A stretch of DNA of 40,777 nt from SAR116 cluster bacterium MED-G04 (GTDB lineage: Bacteria > Pseudomonadota > Alphaproteobacteria > Puniceispirillales > UBA1172): assembly GCA_002457135.1 (NCBI GenBank), contig NTKX01000007.1, forward strand, positions 1-40,777, written 5' to 3'. Below, one piece after another: positions 16,491 through 25,146 of this stretch (positions are counted from its first letter, which is position 1; every line of letters starts with the position of its first letter). Position numbers and translations under genes: made by a program. Below the pieces are notes generated by a model. That model saw only the letters and a list, made by a program, of their open reading frames with translations, made no database searches and was not told the origin of the DNA.

Positions 16491-17468
16491 GACAACGCGG
16501 CCCTTGACCTTGCCTTCGAGGATGGAGGAACCCAGTTCCATCATCTCTTCAAGGCGGGTTTCACGGATCATGCTGTCAAGGGTGTCAAGCTGCATCCATT
16601 CACCGGCATTGTTCCAGCACCGCATCCGGTTTTCATAAGGCTGCATGACGCTGTCAATGCCAAGCAGGTTCACCCCGCGAAGCAGGAAGGGCAGGATATT
16701 GGTTTCCAGCCCGATACCACTGGCATTGCCGATGGCGGCAATCGTCCCGCCATAGGCCATCTGGGTGATGATCCGCGACAGCATGGTTGACCCGACACTG
16801 TCAATGCAGCCCGCCCAGCGTCCGCTTTCGAGCGGCTTGGGTGACGGTTCGGACAAGTCTTCACGCGCGATGACGGTTTCGGCACCAATGGATTTGAGGT
16901 AATCGGCAGCATCGGCCTGACCCGTGACGGCGGCGACACGGTAGCCGCGATTGGCCAGCATCGAAACCGAAAGCGAACCCACCCCGCCGGTTGCACCGGT
17001 GACGATGACCTCGCCCTTGTCGGGGGTGATGCCGTGGTCCTCAAGCGCAGCAACGCCCAGGATAGCCGCCAGCCCGGCGGTTCCAATGGCCATGGCCTGG
17101 CTTGAGGTCAGGTTTGCCGGCATCGGCACCAGCCAGTCAGCCTTGACCCGGGTTTTCTGGGCATAACCGCCCCACCAGATCTCACCATAGCGCCAGCCGG
17201 TCAGGATAACGCGATCACCGGGCTTGTAGCGATCATCACCGCTTTCAACAACGCATCCGGCCATATCGACCCCCGGGATATGGGGGTATTCACGGACCAG
17301 CCTGCCGCCACCGGTCATGCACAGGCCGTCCTTGAAATTCAGCCCTGAACACTCAACCTCGACCAGCACTTCACCATCCTGGGGGAGGGTATCTTCATTC
17401 AATTCCTCAACAGCGCCGGTTACCGGCCCGTCGCCATCTTTCCTTACAACCAGTGCACGGAATGCCAT
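16473..17468 (-). CDS. acuI: acrylyl-CoA reductase (NADPH), MDR family
   Basis: AcuI reduces acryloyl-CoA to propionyl-CoA, the detoxifying step in DMSP cleavage and 3-hydroxypropionate metabolism. The 331-residue protein is a zinc-free medium-chain dehydrogenase: SGLNFKDGLCMTGGGRLVREYPHIPGVD (41-68) is the typical AcuI/YhdH N-terminal segment, and GATGGVG (158-164) is the NADPH-binding turn, followed by AVTGQ. The start is strongly supported by a GGAGGGAGGGAG ribosome site. It is the first gene of the operon and lies 104 bases ahead of dmdA. In several roseobacters acuI also neighbours dmdA. Acrylate-specific AcuI and E. coli YhdH are close relatives; the dmdA linkage supports the AcuI role. 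Confidence 0.9.
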   Translation of the reverse strand: MAFRALVVRKDGDGPVTGAVEELNEDTLPQDGEVLVEVECSGLNFKDGLCMTGGGRLVREYPHIPGVDMAGCVVESGDDRYKPGDRVILTGWRYGEIWWGGYAQKTRVKADWLVPMPANLTSSQAMAIGTAGLAAILGVAALEDHGITPDKGEVIVTGATGGVGSLSVSMLANRGYRVAAVTGQADAADYLKSIGAETVIAREDLSEPSPKPLESGRWAGCIDSVGSTMLSRIITQMAYGGTIAAIGNASGIGLETNILPFLLRGVNLLGIDSVMQPYENRMRCWNNAGEWMQLDTLDSMIRETRLEEMMELGSSILEGKVKGRVVVNPSL

Positions 17469-17499
17469 CGCTCCCTCCCTCCAGAGACGTTTAATAAAT

Positions 17500-17518
17500 A
17501 TGGGTCACTCTTACCCAT
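17500..17518. promoter_or_regulatory. inverted repeat upstream of acuI, possible operator
   Basis: ATGGGT (17500-17505) and ACCCAT (17513-17518) form a perfect 6-bp inverted repeat around a 7-bp spacer. It lies 32-50 bases before the acuI start, inside the 155-bp region shared with the divergent dehalogenase gene. A possible minus-strand promoter (TTGATT, 17 bp, TAAGAG) would place its -10 on the repeat. Binding protein unknown. Confidence 0.35.
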
Positions 17519-17623
17519 GGTGAAGAGGGAAATCAAAGGCTTTTTGCGCCTGTCAGCATCGTCTTGCCCGTGGTTATCTGAGCGGCTAGTGTGGCAGGGG
17601 ATAATCAGGGGTGAGGATTGACG

Positions 17624-18502
17624 ATGTTTGAGGGGTTTGAAGAGCGCAAAGTGGCCACTGCCGAGGGCGAAATGTTCTGCCGGATCAAGGGTGACGGGCC
17701 ACCATTGCTGCTGATCCATGGTCACCCCCAGACTCACCTGATGTGGTACAAGACCGCCCCGGCTTTATCGGAGCGTTTCACCGTCATTGCCGCGGATATT
17801 CGCGGTTGCGGCGATAGCATGGCCCCTGAAAGCGATGCCACCCATTACGCCTATTCGAAACGCCGGATGGCGCTTGATATGGTGGAGATGATGGAAGCGC
17901 TCGGCTGGTCGCGGTTTTTTGTGGCGGGCCATGACCGGGGCGGGCGGGTTGCCCACCGCATGGCCAGGGACCACCGTGACAGGGTGGCCGCGATGAGCGT
18001 GCTGGATATCTGCCCGACGCTGGATATGTACGAAGACACCGACATGGATTTCGCCACCGCCTATTTCCACTGGTTCTTTCTGATCCAGCCCTACCCCCTG
18101 CCTGAGCGGATGATTCTCGCCAACCCGCGCAAATGGATGGACAGCTGTTTGCAGAAATGGTCAGGCGGGCATGAGTTCGGCCCGGTTGAGGAAGCCTACC
18201 TTGAGGCCTTCAGCCCGCCCCACAAGGTGCATGCCTGCTGTGAGGATTATCGTGCCTCCAACACCATCGACCTTGACCATGATCGTGAGGACCGTGACCA
18301 CAAGCTCACCATCCCGGTTCATGCCCTCTGGGGAGGGCGCGGTGTTGTCGGGCGAAAATGGCAACCGCTGGAGGTCTGGCAGCGTTATACCACGGGCAAT
18401 GTGACGGGCCGGGCCATGAACAGTGGCCATTTCATCCCCGAGGAAGACCCCGAGGCAACGATTGCCGAACTGCTCGAATTTTTCAGCCGCCAGTCGCTCT
18501 GA
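17624..18502 (+). CDS. fluoroacetate/haloacetate dehalogenase (alpha/beta hydrolase)
   Basis: This 292-residue enzyme is predicted to hydrolyse haloacetates to glycolate and halide. It keeps the residues known from Rhodopseudomonas fluoroacetate dehalogenase RPA1163: nucleophile D104 followed by R105 and R108 in GHDRGGR, D128, the halide-binding H149 and W150 in YFHWFFLIQPYPLPE, Y209 in CEDYRA, and catalytic H269 in SGHFIPEE. The HW pair plus the cap tyrosine separate it from haloalkane dehalogenases and epoxide hydrolases. The ATG at 17624 is preceded by GAGGA. It is divergent from acuI and 100 bases upstream of frmA in the same direction. The natural marine substrate is more likely chloro- or bromoacetate than fluoroacetate, which is inference. 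Confidence 0.82.
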   Translation: MFEGFEERKVATAEGEMFCRIKGDGPPLLLIHGHPQTHLMWYKTAPALSERFTVIAADIRGCGDSMAPESDATHYAYSKRRMALDMVEMMEALGWSRFFVAGHDRGGRVAHRMARDHRDRVAAMSVLDICPTLDMYEDTDMDFATAYFHWFFLIQPYPLPERMILANPRKWMDSCLQKWSGGHEFGPVEEAYLEAFSPPHKVHACCEDYRASNTIDLDHDREDRDHKLTIPVHALWGGRGVVGRKWQPLEVWQRYTTGNVTGRAMNSGHFIPEEDPEATIAELLEFFSRQSL

Positions 18503-18602
18503 TCACCCTTTGAGGCATTAAGCTGAAAGGTCATTTAGGGTCTTGGCATCACCGGCCATGTAGTGCAGTCTCTAACAGGTAATAATACATTGGAGGATTG
18601 CT

Positions 18603-19712
18603 ATGAAAACCCGCGCCGCTGTTGCTTTCGAAGCTGGCAAACCGCTTGAGATTGTGGAGGTTGACCTTGAAGGTCCAAAGGCCGGTGAAGTGCTGGTGGA
18701 AATCAAGGCCACCGGTATCTGCCATACTGATGAATTCACCCTTTCGGGTGCTGACCCTGAAGGGCTGTTCCCTGCGATCCTCGGCCATGAAGGCGCCGGT
18801 GTTGTGCTGGAGGTAGGCGCTGGCGTTACCTCGCTCAAGCCGGGTGATCATGTTATCCCGCTCTACACCCCTGAATGCCGGGAATGCGATTATTGCCTGC
18901 ACCCCAAGACAAACCTGTGTCAGGCGATCCGCACCACCCAGGGCCAGGGGCTGATGCCTGACGGAACCTCCCGTTTCTCCCTCGATGGCAAGCCGATCTT
19001 TCATTACATGGGAACATCCACGTTTTCGAACCACACCGTCGTGCCTGAAATCGCGCTCGCCAAGATCAACCCGGATGCGCCTTTTGACAAGGTCTGCTAC
19101 ATCGGTTGCGGCGTGACCACGGGTATTGGTGCCGTCATCAACACCGCCCAGGCGGAAGCAGGCTGTAACGCTGTGGTGTTCGGGCTTGGCGGCATCGGGC
19201 TCAACGTCATTCAGGGGTTGAGGCTGATCGGTGCCAACAAGATTGTCGGGGTTGACCTCAACAACGACAAGAAACAGTGGGGCGAGAAATTCGGCATGAC
19301 CCATTTCGTCAATCCATCGGAGGTTGATGGTGACCTGGTTCAGCATCTGGTTGAGGTGACGGATGGCGGTGCCGACTATTCCTTTGAATGCATCGGCAAC
19401 ACCAAGGTCATGCGGACAGCGCTGGAATGCTGCCACAAGGGCTGGGGCGAATCGATCATCATCGGCGTCGCCGGTGCCGGTCAGGAAATCTCAACCCGGC
19501 CGTTCCAGCTGGTGACGGGGCGGAGCTGGCGCGGGACTGCCTTTGGCGGGGCGCGGGGCCGCACCGATGTGCCGAAAATCGTTGACTGGTACATGGATGG
19601 CAAGATCGATATCGATCCGATGATCACCCACACCATGCCGCTGGATGACATCAACAAGGGCTTTGATCTGATGCACGCTGGTGAAAGCATCCGGTCAGTG
19701 GTGCTTTACTAA
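18603..19712 (+). CDS. frmA: S-(hydroxymethyl)glutathione dehydrogenase / class III alcohol dehydrogenase
   Basis: This 369-residue zinc enzyme oxidises S-hydroxymethylglutathione, the adduct of formaldehyde and glutathione, to S-formylglutathione with NAD. Catalytic zinc ligands are C40, H62 (with E63) and C169; structural zinc ligands are C92, C95, C98 and C106. GLGGIG (194-199) binds NAD. The class III pattern [17 protein letters not shown] is clear. A strong ribosome site (TGGAGG) precedes the ATG. The formylglutathione hydrolase gene follows after 21 bases, completing the pathway to formate. Methyl groups released from DMSP, choline or betaine are plausible formaldehyde sources here. The same protein class also reduces S-nitrosoglutathione. 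Confidence 0.95.
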   Translation: MKTRAAVAFEAGKPLEIVEVDLEGPKAGEVLVEIKATGICHTDEFTLSGADPEGLFPAILGHEGAGVVLEVGAGVTSLKPGDHVIPLYTPECRECDYCLHPKTNLCQAIRTTQGQGLMPDGTSRFSLDGKPIFHYMGTSTFSNHTVVPEIALAKINPDAPFDKVCYIGCGVTTGIGAVINTAQAEAGCNAVVFGLGGIGLNVIQGLRLIGANKIVGVDLNNDKKQWGEKFGMTHFVNPSEVDGDLVQHLVEVTDGGADYSFECIGNTKVMRTALECCHKGWGESIIIGVAGAGQEISTRPFQLVTGRSWRGTAFGGARGRTDVPKIVDWYMDGKIDIDPMITHTMPLDDINKGFDLMHAGESIRSVVLY

Positions 19713-19733
19713 GACAATTATTCTCAGGTGACG

Positions 19734-20561
19734 ATGATGGAAATTCTGGTTGATACCGCGCTCCATGGCGGGCGCCATCAGGTTGTGCGGCATGACAGCG
19801 GCATCACGCAATGCCCCATGGAATTTGCTGTCTTCACGCCCCCGGGTGAAGGGCCGTTCCCGTGCCTCTATTACCTGTCGGGGCTGACCTGCACCTGGGA
19901 AAACGCGGCCACCAAGGCAGGCGCGCAGGCCTGGGCGGCTGAACGCGGCATGGCGCTGGTTTTCCCGGATACTTCACCAAGGGGCAAGGGCGTTGCCGAT
20001 GATGAGGCGTTTTCGCTTGGTCAGGGGGCGGGGTATTATATGTCCGCAACCAAGGCACCATGGGCGCCGCATTTCGCCATGGACCGCTACATCACCGAGG
20101 AATTGCCGGGGCTGGTGGCTGAGCTGGCACATGTGGATACAACCCGGGTCGGGATCACCGGGCATTCGATGGGCGGCCACGGGGCCTTGACCCTGGCCAT
20201 GAAAAACCCGGGCCAGTTCCGGTCGGTTTCGGCCTTTGCCCCGATTTCGGCCTTGTCGCAACTGCCATGGGGCAAGATCGCGCTGGATGCCTATCGCGGT
20301 GACGACCCTGACAGTTTCGCGCTCTTTGATGCCGCCGCCTGCATGCGGAGCCATGGCTGGAATGGTGATATTCTGGTGGATCAGGGGCAGGATGACCCGT
20401 TTCTTGATGAACATCTCCGCCCTGAACTGTTGGCCGATGCTGCCAGTGAGGCGGGGATTGAGCTGATGCTGCGGATGCAGCCGGGCTATGATCATTCCTA
20501 CTGGTTCGTGGCCAGTTTCATGGCGGATCATATCAACTGGCACGCGAGCCGTCTGCAATAA
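19734..20561 (+). CDS. frmB: S-formylglutathione hydrolase
   Basis: The enzyme hydrolyses S-formylglutathione to formate and glutathione, finishing the glutathione-dependent formaldehyde route begun by the frmA product. The 275-residue esterase-D-fold protein has [21 protein letters not shown] (43-63), the nucleophile S145 in [11 protein letters not shown]221 in DQGQDDPF and H254 in GYDHSYWF, so the triad is complete. Several starts are possible (GTG 19728, ATG 19734, ATG 19737); AGGTG just upstream favours 19734. Only 8 bases separate its stop from betA, suggesting that frmA, frmB and betA share a transcript. Confidence 0.93.
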   Translation: MMEILVDTALHGGRHQVVRHDSGITQCPMEFAVFTPPGEGPFPCLYYLSGLTCTWENAATKAGAQAWAAERGMALVFPDTSPRGKGVADDEAFSLGQGAGYYMSATKAPWAPHFAMDRYITEELPGLVAELAHVDTTRVGITGHSMGGHGALTLAMKNPGQFRSVSAFAPISALSQLPWGKIALDAYRGDDPDSFALFDAAACMRSHGWNGDILVDQGQDDPFLDEHLRPELLADAASEAGIELMLRMQPGYDHSYWFVASFMADHINWHASRLQ

Positions 20562-20569
20562 CGGTCACA

Positions 20570-22240
20570 ATGGCAGACTGGGATTACATCATCATCGGCT
20601 CAGGTTCGGCCGGGTCTGCGCTGGCTTACCGGCTTGGTGAAGATGGCAGCAAACGGATTCTGGTGCTTGAATTCGGCGGCACCGATGCCGGCCCTTTCAT
20701 CCAGATGCCGGCGGCCCTTTCCTATCCCATGAACATGAAAACCTATGACTGGGGCTATCGGGCTGAACCCGAACCCGGGCTTGGCGGCAGGCGGCTGGTC
20801 TGCCCGCGCGGCAAGGTCATTGGCGGGTCATCATCAATCAACGGCATGATCTTTGTCCGTGGCCACGCGCTCGATTATCAACACTGGTCGGATCAGGGCG
20901 CATCCGGCTGGGATTATGCATCGGTGCTGCCCTATTTCAGGCGCATGGAAAATTCGGCCGCGCTCAGGGACGGGTCATCCGATGGGTCGTTCCGGGGCGG
21001 TGATGGCCCGCTCCACGTTACCCGGGGGAAGCGTGACAACCCCCTGCATCAGGCCTTTGTTGAGGCCGCGACCGAGGCAGGCTATCACGCCACCCCTGAT
21101 TACAACGGCCAGCGTCAGGAAGGGTTCGGTCCGGCTGATATGACAGTCTGGAAGGGCCAGCGCTGGTCAGCCGCCAATGCCTACCTGAAACCGGCGCTCA
21201 GGCGCGGCAATGTCAAGCTCATCACCCGGGCGCGGGTTGATCGCATCCTCTTTGATGGCAAGCGCGCAACCGGTGTGCGCTGGACCCGCCATGGCAAGGT
21301 CCATGAAGCCAGCGTTGCGGCTGAGGTGATCTGCGCTGCCGGGGCGATCAACTCACCGCAGATCCTGCAACGCTCCGGCATTGGCCCCGGGGCGTTGCTG
21401 CAATCCCATGGCATTACGCCGCTGGTGGCGCGTGACGGTGTGGGTGAGAATTTGCAGGATCACCTGGAGGTGTATTTTCAGGTTGCCTGCCTCCAGCCCA
21501 TCACGCTCTACAAATACCTCAACCTTTATTCCAAGGCGCGGATCGGGCTGCAATGGATGCTGACAGGCGGCGGCCCCGGCGCAACCAACCATTTTGAAAC
21601 CCTCGGTTTCATCCGGTCGGCGGCGGGGGTGGAATACCCTGATATCCAGTATCACTTCCTGCCCGTGGCGATCCGTTATGATGGTCAGGCCCCGGCCGAG
21701 GGGCATGGCTTTCAGCTCCATGTCGGGCCGATGCGTTCGCGCTCCCGTGGCTGGGTCCGGATCACCTCACCAAGGGCCGAGGATGCCCCGCAAATCCGGT
21801 TCAATTACATGAGCCATGATGAAGACTGGGTTGAATTCCGCCGCTGTGTTCGCCTCAGCCGGGAGATATTGTCCCAGGCCGCGATGGACCCTTTCCGGGG
21901 TCATGAAATCCAGCCCGGTGATGATGTCACCAGCGATGAGGCGATTGACGGTTTTATCCGTGATCATGCCGAAAGCGCCTATCACCCGTGCGGGACCATG
22001 CGGATGGGGGCAGCTGATGATCCGCTCGCCGTGGTTGATCCTGAATGCCGGGTGATCGGGGTGGACGGCCTGCGTGTCGCCGACAGCTCGATCTTCCCGC
22101 GCATCACCAACGGCAACCTCAACGCGCCGTCGATCATGACCGGGGAAAAGGCGGCTGATCATATCCTAGGCCGAGCCCCGCTCCCCCGCGCCAACGCCGA
22201 GCCATTCCACCACCCGGACTGGGCTTCCTCCCAGCGTTAG
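20570..22240 (+). CDS. betA: choline dehydrogenase (GMC oxidoreductase)
   Basis: This 556-residue FAD enzyme oxidises choline to betaine aldehyde, and often further to glycine betaine. Length equals that of E. coli BetA, and long identical-looking blocks are seen: FAD-binding GSGSAG (10-15), [13 protein letters not shown] (81-93), [14 protein letters not shown] (257-270), [11 protein letters not shown] (290-300), [10 protein letters not shown] (359-368) and [10 protein letters not shown] (411-420). The catalytic H472 is in AYHPCGT and N516 lies in NGNLN. No betaine aldehyde dehydrogenase, BetI regulator or choline transporter is next to it. Its place after the formaldehyde genes suggests a link between choline/betaine demethylation and formaldehyde disposal. 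Other GMC alcohol dehydrogenases are less similar. Confidence 0.88.
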   Translation: MADWDYIIIGSGSAGSALAYRLGEDGSKRILVLEFGGTDAGPFIQMPAALSYPMNMKTYDWGYRAEPEPGLGGRRLVCPRGKVIGGSSSINGMIFVRGHALDYQHWSDQGASGWDYASVLPYFRRMENSAALRDGSSDGSFRGGDGPLHVTRGKRDNPLHQAFVEAATEAGYHATPDYNGQRQEGFGPADMTVWKGQRWSAANAYLKPALRRGNVKLITRARVDRILFDGKRATGVRWTRHGKVHEASVAAEVICAAGAINSPQILQRSGIGPGALLQSHGITPLVARDGVGENLQDHLEVYFQVACLQPITLYKYLNLYSKARIGLQWMLTGGGPGATNHFETLGFIRSAAGVEYPDIQYHFLPVAIRYDGQAPAEGHGFQLHVGPMRSRSRGWVRITSPRAEDAPQIRFNYMSHDEDWVEFRRCVRLSREILSQAAMDPFRGHEIQPGDDVTSDEAIDGFIRDHAESAYHPCGTMRMGAADDPLAVVDPECRVIGVDGLRVADSSIFPRITNGNLNAPSIMTGEKAADHILGRAPLPRANAEPFHHPDWASSQR

Positions 22241-22275
22241 GATCTCCCAGCCTTAGGGTCGCCCGGCGTTAGGGT
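22228..22275. repeat. three 16-bp tandem units across the betA stop codon
   Basis: Three consecutive 16-base units are visible: ctcccagcgttaggat (22228-22243), ctcccagccttagggt (22244-22259) and cgcccggcgttagggt (22260-22275). Units 1 and 2 agree at 14 of 16 bases, units 2 and 3 at 13. The betA stop TAG is bases 22238-22240 inside unit 1, and units 2 and 3 lie just after it, in the gap before the convergent dehydratase gene. Confidence 0.85.
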
Positions 22276-22312
22276 TTGGTGCAGAGTCATCAGATTTTAA
22301 ACCCTGAACACC

Positions 22313-23218
22313 CTACCCGAATTCGGCATTGGCCTTCATGGCTTGTTGGGCGTTGTGATTGCGGGCCTCGAGCTGGGTGAAATCTGCACTGGCATGGAGC
22401 TGGACCTTGCGGCCTGAAAAGAGCGGCTGGGTGCCTCGGAAACGGAACCGGGACAGCACGCGGCTTCCCCTCAGGTCAGGGGCGATCCCTTCCCCGGTGA
22501 CAGCGCCGGTTGCGGTCAGGGCCAGCATCATGGCGGTGAAAGGCCCGTGGGTAACCAGATCGGGATAGCCCTCATTCTGGCGGCAGTGATCAGCATCATA
22601 ATGGATGCGGTGACCATTCCAGGTGAGGGCGGAAAACCGGAACAGCTGGATGGCATCAGGGTGCCAGGTGAAATGATGCTGCATGCCATCCTGCCCCGGC
22701 ATATCCTGGCTTTCGGGGGCAATCGCGGTGGTGGCTGGCGGTTCCCTGTAAACGATGGTGCGTTTTTCGGTAACGCGGCCCGATGCTGCCTCAATGACGC
22801 GCTCAACATTGACGAAGATAAGCGGGCCGGTGCTGCCCTTTTTTTCCTCAATCGAGGTGATGGTGGAGGTGCGTCTGGCCATCTCACCGACACGGAGATG
22901 ACCGTCAAAGCTGATATCACCCGCCGCCCACATCCGCCTGACCACGGGCTTGCCCTCAAACGGGCCGGCGCTGGTCACGTCAGGCATGAAACCGCCCAGC
23001 TTTTCATGACCATCAGGGTTGAGCGCCCCGGCATCACTGGTGTTGTTGGTGAAAAACAGGTGGAACAGCGGCGGCAGGGCGGTGCCTTCCCCCGACAGGG
23101 TATCGGCGGCTTCCCTGCCAAGCCCCAGCATTGCCGCTGCCTGGGCCATGCGCATGGGGTGAATGGTTTCATTGAGGGTTTCAATCCTGCCGATATGTGA
23201 TGCAAATGCGCCTGTCAT
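22313..23218 (-). CDS. HTD2/MaoC-like hot-dog dehydratase (mesaconyl-CoA/3-methylfumaryl-CoA hydratase type)
   Basis: This 301-residue protein has two hot-dog halves. The N-terminal half carries ALPPLFHLFFTNN and LGGFMPDV, typical of FAS1-like dehydratases. The C-terminal half carries FSALTWNGHRIHYDADHC...YPDLVTHGP, matching the active-site H-R-I-H-Y-D motif of the HTD2 and mesaconyl-C4-CoA hydratase group. Such enzymes hydrate or dehydrate acyl-CoA or acyl-ACP thioesters, in dicarboxylic acid, branched-chain or fatty acid pathways. GGAG five bases before the ATG supports the start. It stands alone, divergent from typA and convergent with betA, so the pathway cannot be read from neighbours. 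The fold is secure; the substrate is unknown. Confidence 0.78.
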   Translation of the reverse strand: MTGAFASHIGRIETLNETIHPMRMAQAAAMLGLGREAADTLSGEGTALPPLFHLFFTNNTSDAGALNPDGHEKLGGFMPDVTSAGPFEGKPVVRRMWAAGDISFDGHLRVGEMARRTSTITSIEEKKGSTGPLIFVNVERVIEAASGRVTEKRTIVYREPPATTAIAPESQDMPGQDGMQHHFTWHPDAIQLFRFSALTWNGHRIHYDADHCRQNEGYPDLVTHGPFTAMMLALTATGAVTGEGIAPDLRGSRVLSRFRFRGTQPLFSGRKVQLHASADFTQLEARNHNAQQAMKANAEFG

Positions 23219-23328
23219 GCCACTCCGGACCTTTCCTTGACGTTGCCAAATGGATTAATTGCTGGCTTTTTCCATGCCACCGGGCTAGAGAGAGCCATTC
23301 TTTCAGCCTTACATTCGCAGGATACCGC

Positions 23329-25146
23329 ATGAAATCCAATCTCCGCAATGTTGCGATTATCGCCCATGTTGACCATGGCAAGACCACGCTGATTGACAGC
23401 ATCATGAAACAGTCAGGCATGTTTCGTGAAGGTCAGCAGGTGGCGGAACGCCTTATGGACAGCGGCGATCTGGAAAAGGAACGCGGCATCACGATCCTGG
23501 CCAAGCCGACCTCAATCCAGTGGGGGGATGTGCGGATCAACATTATCGACACCCCGGGCCACGCTGATTTCGGGGGTGAGGTTGAACGTGTCCTCAACAT
23601 GGCGGATGGCGTGATTCTCCTGACCGATGCCGCCGAAGGCCCGATGCCGCAGACCAAGTTCGTGCTGGGCAAGGCGCTGAAACAGGGCTTGCGGCCTATC
23701 GTCATCATCAACAAGATTGATCGCAGCGATGCCCGCCCCGATGAGGTGGTTGATGAGGTCTTTGATCTCTTCGTCGCGCTCGATGCTGATGAACACCAGC
23801 TTGATTTCCCCATCATGTATGCCTCTGGCCGTGATGGCTGGTGCGTTGATGACCTGGGCAAGGACCGGGAAAACCTGCACCCCCTGCTTGACCTGATTAT
23901 CCAGCATGTTCCCGCCCCGGGGCTGGATGCCGAAAAACCGTTTGCGATGCTGGCCACGCTGCTCGACAAGGATACTTTCCTTGGCCGTTGCCTGACGGGC
24001 CGGATCGTTCAGGGCCGCGCCCGCGTCAATGACAGCGTCACCGCCATCAATCTGGATGGCAAGGTGGTGGAACAGGGCAGGCTGACCAAACTGCTCCGCT
24101 TTGAAGGCACGGAACGCGTGCCGGTGAATGAGGCCAATGCCGGTGATATCGTCTGTATCGCTGGCCTGACCAGGGCTTCGGTTTCCGATACCATTGGCGC
24201 ATCCGGGCTTGATGCACCGATGCAGTCAACGCCGATTGACCCGCCCACCATGTCGGTGACGATCATGGTCAATGACAGCCCGCTGGCCGGGCGTGAGGGC
24301 AAAAAGGTTACCTCCACCATGATCCGTGAACGCCTCCTCGCCGAAGCGGAAACCAACGTTGCCATCACCTTCAGTGAGAGCGCGGGGCGTGATGCGTTTG
24401 AAATCGGCGGCCGGGGCGAATTGCAGCTGGGCGTGCTGATTGAAACCATGCGCCGTGAAGGCTTTGAGATGACGGTATCGCGCCCCCAGGTGCTGCTGCG
24501 CCATGAAGGCGGCCAGAAGCTGGAGCCGATCGAGGAAGTCATCATCGATGTTGATGAGGATTATTCCTCCACCGTGATTGACAGCATGAACCGCCGCAAG
24601 GCCGAAATGGTCGATATGCGCCAGGCCGGGGCAGGCAAGACACGGGTGACGTTCCATGCCCCGTCACGCGGGCTGATCGGCTATCAGTCGAAATTCCTGA
24701 CTGAAACCCGAGGCACCGGTGTGCTGAACCGGCTGTTCCACAGTTACGCGCCGTGGAAAGGCGAGATTGCAGGCCGCCGAAACGGTGCGCTGATTGCCAA
24801 TGATATGGGTGAGGCGGTGGCCTATGCGCTCTTCAACCTGCAGGATCGCGGGGTCATGTTCGTGCATCCCCAGGACATGGTCTATCAGGGCATGGTGGTG
24901 GGTGAAAACAGCCGCGACAATGACCTTGAGGTCAATGTCCTCAAGGGCAAGAAACTGACCAACGTTCGTGCCTCTGGTACTGATGAGGCGGTTACCCTGA
25001 CACCGCCCCGCAACATGTCGCTCGAGGACATGATGGCCTGGATCAATCCTGATGAATACCTTGAGGTTACCCCCAAGAGCCTGCGCCTGCGCAAGGTCTG
25101 GCTGCTGGCGCATGAGCGCAAGAAACACGCGAAATCAGCGTCCTGA
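23329..25146 (+). CDS. typA: translational GTPase TypA/BipA
   Basis: This is a 605-residue ribosome-binding GTPase of the EF-G family, involved in 50S assembly and stress or low-temperature growth. Visible are G1 AHVDHGKTTL (12-21), switch II/G3 DTPGHADFGGEVERV, G4 NKIDRSDARPDEV and the C-terminal TypA-specific segment LIGYQSKFLTETRGTGVLNRLFHSY. The ATG at 23329 gives the standard MKSNLRNVAIIAHVDHGK start and near-identical length to E. coli BipA (607); a longer reading from 23197 adds unconserved residues. The end overlaps the convergent aminotransferase gene by 12 bases. This is a housekeeping gene and says little about the surrounding accessory genes. Confidence 0.96.
   Translation: MKSNLRNVAIIAHVDHGKTTLIDSIMKQSGMFREGQQVAERLMDSGDLEKERGITILAKPTSIQWGDVRINIIDTPGHADFGGEVERVLNMADGVILLTDAAEGPMPQTKFVLGKALKQGLRPIVIINKIDRSDARPDEVVDEVFDLFVALDADEHQLDFPIMYASGRDGWCVDDLGKDRENLHPLLDLIIQHVPAPGLDAEKPFAMLATLLDKDTFLGRCLTGRIVQGRARVNDSVTAINLDGKVVEQGRLTKLLRFEGTERVPVNEANAGDIVCIAGLTRASVSDTIGASGLDAPMQSTPIDPPTMSVTIMVNDSPLAGREGKKVTSTMIRERLLAEAETNVAITFSESAGRDAFEIGGRGELQLGVLIETMRREGFEMTVSRPQVLLRHEGGQKLEPIEEVIIDVDEDYSSTVIDSMNRRKAEMVDMRQAGAGKTRVTFHAPSRGLIGYQSKFLTETRGTGVLNRLFHSYAPWKGEIAGRRNGALIANDMGEAVAYALFNLQDRGVMFVHPQDMVYQGMVVGENSRDNDLEVNVLKGKKLTNVRASGTDEAVTLTPPRNMSLEDMMAWINPDEYLEVTPKSLRLRKVWLLAHERKKHAKSAS

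Noticed and set aside
17624-18502. Annotation as epoxide hydrolase or haloalkane dehalogenase
   Set aside because: The DRGGR nucleophile context plus the H149-W150 pair and Y209 match fluoroacetate dehalogenase more closely.
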